Source: Mogibacterium sp. | GTDB taxonomy: Bacteria; Bacillota; Clostridia; Peptostreptococcales; Anaerovoracaceae | Direction: 5' to 3' | Length of the DNA: 59,113 bases | Assembly (NCBI GenBank): GCA_017512145.1 | Contig: JAFWHB010000011.1 | Location: 1 to 59,113 of the forward strand | Shown: positions 53,854-59,113 of the stretch, one piece after another | How the letters are laid out: the number at the start of each line of letters is the position of its first letter | Numbering within the stretch: the first letter of the stretch is position 1 | Translations under genes and position numbers: made by a program | The notes under the pieces: generated by a model | Told to the model about the DNA's origin: nothing | Seen by the model: only the letters and a program-made list of their open reading frames with translations | The model's database searches: none

Positions 53854-54429
53854 TTACAGGCCGATCTGGTCTGCGATCTCTCTCATTGACTCAAGCGCTA
53901 TATCGATGAACTCATCGAATGTAAGCCCGGTCTTCTCGATCAGGCTCATGTACTGTCTGTTTGCGCCTGCAGCAAATCTTGATTCCTTGAATCTCTTGTT
54001 TACTGACTTGTGCTTGACGCTGGCAACCTTCTTGTCCGGATAGATCTGAGCAATAGCCTTGATAAATCCTGACATCGGGTCTGCTGCGATCAGAGCATAC
54101 TCAAGTGTTGTCTGAGGCTGCTTGCCGCACACAGGATTGTGTGACATGATAGCATTCTCCATTACAGGATCGCCGTAGCCCTCATCCTGCAGGATCTTAG
54201 CTGATGTTGGTCCATGTGTTGCAAAATCCTGTCTCCATGGTGCAGTCTCTTCATCGAGATCATGAAGTAGTCCGCAGATTCCCCAATACTCAACATCGTC
54301 CGGTGCAAGTCTCTTTGCAAGGCCTCTCATGATAGCCTCAACAGCATAGCTGTGAACGATATAGTTCTCACCCTTTACATACTTGTGCAGGAGCTCATTT
54401 GCCTGCTCTCTTGTAAGCTTGCTTTCCAT
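53854..54429 (-). CDS. HD domain metal-dependent phosphohydrolase
   Basis: This 191-residue protein has the HD superfamily metal ligands: the first His in VHSYAVEAIMRGLA, HD in GLLHDLDEE, a further His in THGPTSAKIL, and a downstream Asp in IAADPMSGF. This arrangement is that of stand-alone HDIG hydrolases annotated as cytosolic phosphohydrolases of unknown substrate. Its neighbour, purine nucleoside phosphorylase, suggests but does not prove a nucleotide substrate. Confidence 0.87.
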   Translation of the reverse strand: MESKLTREQANELLHKYVKGENYIVHSYAVEAIMRGLAKRLAPDDVEYWGICGLLHDLDEETAPWRQDFATHGPTSAKILQDEGYGDPVMENAIMSHNPVCGKQPQTTLEYALIAADPMSGFIKAIAQIYPDKKVASVKHKSVNKRFKESRFAAGANRQYMSLIEKTGLTFDEFIDIALESMREIADQIGL

Positions 54430-54483
54430 TTATAATAATCCCCTTATACTAATTACCATTTCTTCTTCAAATTGAACAATGCG

Positions 54484-54521
54484 AGATGCACGGCTGCGGC
54501 ACTCCGGGCCGCCTGGCATCT
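54484..54521 (-). other. Stem-loop downstream of the nucleoside phosphorylase gene
   Basis: AGATGC/GCATCT outer and GCGGC/GCCGC inner pairing around a short loop. No T-run follows directly. It may be a weak terminator or a processing site before the HD gene. Confidence 0.45.
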
Positions 54522-54554
54522 GCAGCAATCACTGCATATTCTACACCATAATTC

Positions 54555-55376
54555 CTAGATTGCAATCGCGAGATCGGTAACTCTTGCGAAAGTATCCTGA
54601 ACCTTTAGGCTCTCCGCTGTTACTTCCTCACCGGTGACCGGCTTTTTCTCAACTCCGGCAGCCATGTTCGAAAGGAACGAGATGCCTATTACTTCTTTGC
54701 CCGCGTGATTAGCGATGATTGCCTCAGGGACTGTAGACATGCCGACTACGTCTCCTCCGATTGCTCTTACATACCTGATCTCAGCAGGTGTCTCAAATGA
54801 AGGGCCAGAGAACATAGTATAAACACCCTCCTGGAGCTTGATACCCTCTGTTGCTGCCAGTGTCTTGAGTTTGTCCCTCAGCTCCTTATTGTATATATAC
54901 GACATATCCGGGAATCTCGGGCCGTACTCATCGAGATTGTCGCCGATAAGCGGATTGTCGCCGGACAGATTGATGTGATCTGTGATCAGCATGAGCTGGC
55001 CCTTACGGAACTCTGTATTTACGCATCCGCAGGCATTTGTAATGACAAACCTCTTAACACCCAGCTCAACGAGCACGCGTGCCGGGAATGAGCTGACATC
55101 CATGTCATGGCTCTCATAATAATGGAACCTTCCTGCCAGAAGCAGGACCTTCTTGCCAAGATGATCTCCGTATATAAGCTGGCCTCTGTGTCCTTCCGCC
55201 TTGCCTGCGTGGAAATGAGGTATCTCATCATATGTAAGGATCAGCGGATTCTTGATCCTGTCGGCATAGCTGTTAAGTCCTGAACCAAGGATCACGCCGA
55301 CCTCCGGCGCAGTCACTCCATGTTCTCTCAGATAATCAGATGTTTCTTTGATTCTCTCTCTCAGATCTTTAACCAT
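54555..55376 (-). CDS. punA: Purine nucleoside phosphorylase (trimeric class)
   Basis: This 273-residue enzyme cleaves inosine and guanosine with phosphate in purine salvage. Motifs of the trimeric family are VGVILGSGLNSYADRI (phosphate loop), HAGKAEGHRGQLIYG, RFHYYESHD, VTNACGCVNTEFRKG, and GDVVGMSTVPEAIIANHAGKEVIGIS. The start at 55376 (MVKDLRERI) has AAAGGA upstream; a further in-frame extension of 13 codons is probably untranslated. The gene is on the same strand as the HD gene and the lar genes. Confidence 0.94.
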   Translation of the reverse strand: MVKDLRERIKETSDYLREHGVTAPEVGVILGSGLNSYADRIKNPLILTYDEIPHFHAGKAEGHRGQLIYGDHLGKKVLLLAGRFHYYESHDMDVSSFPARVLVELGVKRFVITNACGCVNTEFRKGQLMLITDHINLSGDNPLIGDNLDEYGPRFPDMSYIYNKELRDKLKTLAATEGIKLQEGVYTMFSGPSFETPAEIRYVRAIGGDVVGMSTVPEAIIANHAGKEVIGISFLSNMAAGVEKKPVTGEEVTAESLKVQDTFARVTDLAIAI

Positions 55377-55445
55377 GATTAATTCCTTTCGTCTATTGCC
55401 TCCTGCGTCCAGCATGTATTCCTGCCAGCCGCAGCTTGTTGTTAC

Positions 55446-55898
55446 CTAGTTGCCAAGTGATTCTTTCACATATGGCATCGCAAGCGCCCTCGCTTCGCCG
55501 ATGCTTATATTCTGCTCCCTTGCGATCCTCGCAAGATCCTCATATTCGATCTTGTATCTTGTGACCCCATAGCCTGTGACAAGTTTGTAATTGACCTCGC
55601 CGTATGGTGTCTCTGCCCTGCAGTTCTTCCGGTCAAGTACATATCTCTCCGAAATGACCTCCCTGATGCCGATCGTTGATGTGTATCTGAAGATAAGCCC
55701 GATAATTCTGTCTTTGGCCTTTTCATCATCCGCGCACATGACGGTGAGCAAAGTCCCTGGTCTTCCCTTCTTCATTCCGATCGATGTAAGCTGGACATCC
55801 TTTGCGCCTGCCTCCATCAGCATCTCAGCAGCGAAAGCTATCTCTTCAGCTGTCATGTCGTCTATATTGCACTCAAATTCACAGACTCTGTCCTTCAT
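55446..55898 (-). CDS. Stand-alone C-terminal domain of LarC (nickel insertion, LarC2)
   Basis: This 150-residue protein corresponds to the C-terminal part of LarC, the CTP-dependent enzyme that inserts nickel into the NPN cofactor of lactate racemase-type enzymes. It shows CNIDDMTAEEIAFAAEMLMEAGAKDVQL and IGMKKGRPGTLLTVMC, then ETPYGEVNYKL. It has its own ATG with GAGGTG upstream, 22 bp after larE, so it is translated alone rather than by frameshift. The N-terminal LarC1 part, LarB and LarA are not in the window. Function alone is uncertain. Confidence 0.85.
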   Translation of the reverse strand: MKDRVCEFECNIDDMTAEEIAFAAEMLMEAGAKDVQLTSIGMKKGRPGTLLTVMCADDEKAKDRIIGLIFRYTSTIGIREVISERYVLDRKNCRAETPYGEVNYKLVTGYGVTRYKIEYEDLARIAREQNISIGEARALAMPYVKESLGN

Positions 55899-55920
55899 CG
55901 ATACACCTCATGCAAAATCT

Positions 55921-56664
55921 CTATCTGGTCAGGTCATCTATCCTGACATCCGAATAAAGCCCGCCTATTGCAGACCTGATCTCATCCAGCCTGGATACCG
56001 CCTCTTCATGCTGATCAGCTCTGAACTGAAGAAGCGCCGCATCGCCTCTCATTCTGGCCCTGAAATCCGTAAAACCCATTCTGAAAAGCTCCCCCTCTGC
56101 CTTCTCTGTTATCTCGAGCTTGGCATTCGTGATCTCCTCACCTGCAGGGACTCTTGTCGCAAGGCACGCATATGCAGGCTTGTTCCATGTCGGAAGGCCG
56201 GCCTCCCTCGAAAGCACGCGGATCTTAGCCTTGGTAAGACCGCACTCGCGAAGAGGCGACCTGATGCCAAATTCCTGCAATGCCTTGTACCCCGGCCTGT
56301 CATCTGCATCGTCCGAAGCATTAGTCCCATCGCAGATGAATCCATATCCATCCTCGCGGGCGGCTTCTATGATAGCACCCATGATATGCTGCTTGCAGTA
56401 ATAGCAGCGGTTCTTCGGATTGGCCCTTACCCTTGGATCGGCAAGAGCGTCAACTTCGAGTATCCGCATCTTTGCGCCTATCTTCCCTGCAAGCTCCTTA
56501 GCATCATTGAATTCAAACTCCGGCTGGAACTGCGACTTGACATAATATGCCGTCACATCGGCCCCGGCCTCGCATGCCGCATGCAGGAGGAATACAGAAT
56601 CCACACCTCCGGAAAAAGCAATCGCAGCCTTATTATTGATCTCAAAAAATTCCTTTATGTCCAT
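55921..56664 (-). CDS. larE: LarE-type ATP-dependent sacrificial sulfur transferase
   Basis: This is a 247-residue PP-loop enzyme. The ATP loop SGGVDS is at residues 18-23. RCYYCK (86-91) and FICDGTNASDDADDRPGYKA follow. AYACLATRVPAGEEI carries Cys167, which by family comparison matches the sacrificial sulfur donor Cys of LarE. The enzyme sulfurates the adenylated pyridine dicarboxylate precursor of the nickel-pincer (NPN) cofactor. It is the first gene of a pair with the LarC2-like protein. Confidence 0.92.
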   Translation of the reverse strand: MDIKEFFEINNKAAIAFSGGVDSVFLLHAACEAGADVTAYYVKSQFQPEFEFNDAKELAGKIGAKMRILEVDALADPRVRANPKNRCYYCKQHIMGAIIEAAREDGYGFICDGTNASDDADDRPGYKALQEFGIRSPLRECGLTKAKIRVLSREAGLPTWNKPAYACLATRVPAGEEITNAKLEITEKAEGELFRMGFTDFRARMRGDAALLQFRADQHEEAVSRLDEIRSAIGGLYSDVRIDDLTR

Positions 56665-56756
56665 GCAATTATTATATATTCGGCGTGCGAATAATGCCAG
56701 CAGGTTATATCTGAGACGAGGCCCGCGCCGGGAATTATCGTCATTCCATTTTGTTA

Positions 56757-56785
56757 TTGCGGGTAGTCTTTGTTAATGGTATATT
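56757..56785 (+). promoter_or_regulatory. Promoter of the EamA transporter gene
   Basis: TTGCGG (56757-56762), 17-bp spacer, and TATATT (56780-56785) preceded by TGG (extended -10). The resulting leader is about 93 nt and contains the tandem repeat. Confidence 0.65.
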
Positions 56786-56800
56786 GCGGAGTGGAATTAA

Positions 56801-56866
56801 GCGCCGCAGACTTTACGGCTAAGCAATCACACGGCGCCGCAGAGCTTCCCGCGCTGCAATCACACT
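56801..56866. repeat. Two tandem 33-bp imperfect repeats in the EamA leader
   Basis: Each unit begins GCGCCGCAGA (56801, 56834) and ends GCAATCACAC; the middle differs. The array starts 16 bp after the -10 box and so is transcribed. Possible roles are repeated operator sites or an RNA element. Confidence 0.65.
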
Positions 56867-56884
56867 AAGAAGGGTCTGACAGAT

Positions 56885-57790
56885 TTGGGTACTAATACGG
56901 GGATTTCGAATAACGCTAAAGCACTCATCGCAGGTATCACCGCAAACGTGATCTGGGGCTTTAGCTTCATGGCCACCAGAATAGCACTGGGCTATACAGG
57001 CGTGCATATGCTGCTCTCTCTAAGATTCATCGCGAGCTTTCTTATTATGCTCGTGCTCGCAGCTGCCGGCATCGGCAAAGTCAATTTCAAAGGCAAGCCG
57101 GTCGGCCTCCTTCTCCTGATGGCACTCTGCGAACCTGTTATTTATTTCTTTGCCGAGACTTACGGGGTCAAGTTCACAACCTCTTCGTTCTCGGGCCTCA
57201 TGATCTCACTTATACCGATCACTACCGCTTTGCTCTCAGTCGTTGTCATCCGGGAGCACCTTACACTCAAGAGATTCCTCTGGATCCTATGCTCCGTACT
57301 CGGAGTCATCCTTATCTCTGTTAAGCAGACAAGCGAAGGCACGATCAGTGTCAAAGGCATCATCTGCCTGCTGATCGCGATTATTTCAGCATCGTTCTTC
57401 TCAATACTCAGCAGAACACTCGCAGGCCGCTTCACATCCTTCGAGCGCACATTCATCATGATGCTGATGGGCTGCATATGCTTTACCGGCACTGCCCTCA
57501 TCGAGAATCGCACAGATTACATTCCGGCATTCGCCGCTGCTGTTACGGAGCCGCATGTCATACTTCCGGTTCTCTTCCTCTCACTGATCTGCTCAGTCAC
57601 CGCATTCTTCTGCATGAACTATGCAATGACCTACCTTGAAGTCAACCGGGTCGTAGTCTTTGCCAATATCACACCAGTCGTCTCCGTAATCGCAGGTGTC
57701 TTATTCCTCGGAGAACCATTCTCCGCAATCTTCCTCGTTGGCATCATACTCATACTACTCGGCGTATACATGGTAAGCAAAGAAAACTAG
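56885..57790 (+). CDS. EamA/DMT family transporter
   Basis: This 301-residue protein has ten hydrophobic helices arranged as two EamA repeats. The first starts ITANVIWGFSFMATRIALGYTG and the second IKGIICLLIAIISASFFSILSRTLAG, and VVFANITPVVSVIAGVLFLGEPFS is the conserved end of the second repeat. Members export or import amino acids and other metabolites; the substrate is unknown. The start is probably the TTG at 56885, with AAGGG upstream; the first in-frame ATG would remove much of the first helix. Confidence 0.9.
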   Translation: MGTNTGISNNAKALIAGITANVIWGFSFMATRIALGYTGVHMLLSLRFIASFLIMLVLAAAGIGKVNFKGKPVGLLLLMALCEPVIYFFAETYGVKFTTSSFSGLMISLIPITTALLSVVVIREHLTLKRFLWILCSVLGVILISVKQTSEGTISVKGIICLLIAIISASFFSILSRTLAGRFTSFERTFIMMLMGCICFTGTALIENRTDYIPAFAAAVTEPHVILPVLFLSLICSVTAFFCMNYAMTYLEVNRVVVFANITPVVSVIAGVLFLGEPFSAIFLVGIILILLGVYMVSKEN

Positions 57791-57803
57791 ATTATGCCAT
57801 CAG

Positions 57804-57867
57804 GCTGCTGATCTGTTAGTTGTGGGTCGCACATTCATGCTGCAGAGCTGTTGGTCATGGGTCGCAC
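57804..57867. repeat. Direct repeat across the 3' end of the nuclease-like gene
   Basis: Two 29-bp copies (57804-57832, 57839-57867) begin GCTGC and end GGGTCGCAC, offset by 35 bp. On the minus strand the first-read copy encodes VRPMTNSSAA and the stop. The second copy, in another frame, encodes VRPTTNRSAA and a stop. It looks like a tandem duplication of the gene's 3' end. Confidence 0.7.
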
Positions 57868-58677
57868 CTTTAAACTAATGATATCCAACACGGGAGTCAA
57901 ATCTACTCCGCCATCAGTGTACTCGAATGTGTAGAAAATATTGATTCCCTGTAAGTATCCCTCTCTCATATAGTCCATTATCTTCTTGAAATTCCTTGAG
58001 CGATATGACTCTACGCTCATCATTCCAAGATGCTCAATTATGATCTCAGTCTCATAGTCGATTTCCGACAGAATCGTAAAATCCGGGTATTCTGTTTTGT
58101 GCTTCAGCTTTAGCGGTAACTCATAAACAAAAGTTATGCCTAGAGACACAAGAATATTGTAAATGAGCGCCTCTGACTTAGACCTCACCCAAGTTTGCTC
58201 TATAGTCTTGACCTTGAGATTCTCTGGAAAAGGCACCTCAAAAGTATTCTTATATGCCTCTGCCTGTTCTTTCCATTTTCTGGCTTTCTCATTCTTTGAC
58301 TCTATCTGCAGCCCATACGTATTCCTGTATAACTTTGGCAGCATGTCATTGATAGTCTGAAGGTTCGCAGTCCTGTAACCTCTGACCAACCTCCGGATCA
58401 ACTTATTATTCTTCTCAATAATTGGAATCGATTTCTTCAAGTAACGCGCCTCTTTGATTTTCCTGACCTCGGGATGATCCTCCCCGCCAAGATAACTGAA
58501 TTTTTTGTCTCCTTTCTTTTTGGCACAATAATATCTCGTTCCGCTTTTCGAGCAAGAAGAATCAAGCAGCATATTCTCGTAACCTGCTAACTCCTTTTGT
58601 CTGGCCTTTTGCTTGTTATACAGATTTTCGCTAAATGCCAGATAGTCTCTAAGTAAATGTATCGCTTTATTAATCAT
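57835..58677 (-). CDS. Putative PD-(D/E)XK nuclease-like protein
   Basis: This 280-residue basic protein has a helical N-terminal half rich in Lys and Arg. The C-terminal half reads WVRSKSEALIYNILVSLGITFVYELPLKLKHKTEYPDFTIL and then EIIIEHLGMMSVESYRSRNFKKIMDYM. The order Glu, Pro-Asp-Phe, Glu-x-Glu/His resembles the catalytic core of restriction-like PD-(D/E)XK nucleases. No helicase, methylase or defence gene is adjacent. It is AT-rich compared with the core genes and lies between repeats, which suggests an accessory origin. Assignment is tentative. Confidence 0.5.
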   Translation of the reverse strand: MINKAIHLLRDYLAFSENLYNKQKARQKELAGYENMLLDSSCSKSGTRYYCAKKKGDKKFSYLGGEDHPEVRKIKEARYLKKSIPIIEKNNKLIRRLVRGYRTANLQTINDMLPKLYRNTYGLQIESKNEKARKWKEQAEAYKNTFEVPFPENLKVKTIEQTWVRSKSEALIYNILVSLGITFVYELPLKLKHKTEYPDFTILSEIDYETEIIIEHLGMMSVESYRSRNFKKIMDYMREGYLQGINIFYTFEYTDGGVDLTPVLDIISLKVRPMTNSSAA

Positions 58678-58794
58678 GCCCGAATGGTACCATTATTCAG
58701 AAAAATCTTCGAACGAAGAATCCACGGTATCATGCAAAATTGCCACTATAATTTATGTATTTGAAAAGAGACAAAGTTGAACTGGGGGGTGGGA

Positions 58795-59109
58795 TTAGTT
58801 AGCATTTCACACTTCTCTCAATTCCTAACTAACTTATCCGCGCATTCTCCTGCTGCATTAGTTAGCATTTCAGACTTCCCTCGATTCCTAACTAATTTAT
58901 CCGCGCATTCTCCTGCTGCATTAGTTAGCGTTTCACACTTCTCTCGATTCCTAACTAATTTATCCGCGCATTCTCCCGCGGCATTAGTTAGCGTTTCACA
59001 CTTCTCTCGATTCCTAACTAATTTATCCGCGCATTCTCCCGCGGCATTAGTTAGCGTTTCACACTTCTCTCGATTCCTAACTAATTTATCCGCGCATTCT
59101 CCCACGGCA
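58795..59109. repeat. 63-bp minisatellite, five units, reaching the window edge
   Basis: Units start at 58795, 58858, 58921, 58984 and 59047 and differ by only a few bases. Each contains TTAGTTAG and CTAACTAA as perfect 8-bp inverted arms about 22 nt apart, then a GC-rich CCGCGCATTCTCC tail. There are no variable spacers, so this is not a CRISPR. Because 63 is a multiple of three, frames stay open on both strands, but neither has a credible ribosome site. The 100 bp before it hold nothing recognisable. Confidence 0.85.
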
Positions 59110-59113
59110 TAAG

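Noticed and set aside
55591..56694. Plus-strand open frame of 367 codons opposite larE and the LarC2 gene
   Set aside because: Antisense shadow of genes with clear motifs; no ribosome site.
58795..59109. CRISPR array
   Set aside because: The units are near-identical along all 63 bp with no variable spacers, and no cas genes are present.
58777..59112. Overlapping open frames on both strands of the 63-bp repeat
   Set aside because: The period is a multiple of three, which keeps frames open by construction; no ribosome site and no family resemblance.

Overview
The window looks like a chromosomal segment of an anaerobic, low-to-medium GC Clostridia (Bacillota). The evidence is strong AGGAGG-type ribosome binding sites, a small FeoB-associated protein beside feoAB, a selenocysteine locus (tRNA-Sec, selA, selB), LarE, EpsC-type serine acetyltransferase, PgcA-type sugar mutase and TagGH-like ABC export proteins. 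No rRNA, integrase, transposase, phage gene or CRISPR array was found. The genus cannot be fixed from sequence alone.

Positions 1-20919 are a housekeeping and transport region on both strands. They hold the end of a TSUP exporter with a LysR gene, the feoA-feoB iron operon behind an operator-overlapped promoter, pfkA, an SPFH protein, a flavodoxin, LtrA and a vWA protein. A four-gene unit follows (amino-acid ABC transporter plus AbgB-like amidohydrolase) with ArgR-box-like sites at its promoter. After it come a macro-domain/HTH protein, a YwaF-like membrane protein, TetR, a probable free-standing small RNA divergent from a second LysR gene, a cysteine-cluster protein and an 810-residue heptad-repeat membrane protein.

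Positions 21155-44347 are one long minus-strand cell-surface glycan locus. It begins at about 44422 from an extended -10 promoter, with a near-perfect 20-bp palindrome centred 41.5 bp upstream of the predicted start. Read in transcription order it encodes a Wzy/WaaL-like polymerase or ligase, a polyprenyl-phosphate sugar transferase, a GT4 enzyme and the GDP-N-acetylperosamine genes (manC, gmd, a DegT aminotransferase, an acetyltransferase). It continues with an ABC exporter pair, two large glycosyltransferases, a phosphosugar mutase, rmlA and rmlB. After a terminator comes a distinct module: a multispan protein, a GT2 enzyme, GtrA, UDP-glucose dehydrogenase and UDP-xylose synthase. That module lies between two diverged copies of one intergenic promoter block, which suggests cassette insertion or segmental duplication.

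Positions 44482-56664 are again minus-strand core genes: potC-potB-potA without potD, an Mrp ATPase, a lipoprotein, selB, selA, tRNA-Sec, serine acetyltransferase, a TSCPD protein, an HD hydrolase, purine nucleoside phosphorylase, a stand-alone LarC C-terminal domain and LarE. The right end holds an EamA transporter behind a tandem-repeat leader, a nuclease-like protein whose 3' end is duplicated, and a 63-bp minisatellite running to the window edge.

The best candidate for something undescribed is the 94-nt RNA gene at 16573-16666. Next come the duplicated promoter blocks around the UDP-xylose module, the CRP/FNR-like site of the glycan operon and the isolated larE-larC2 pair.
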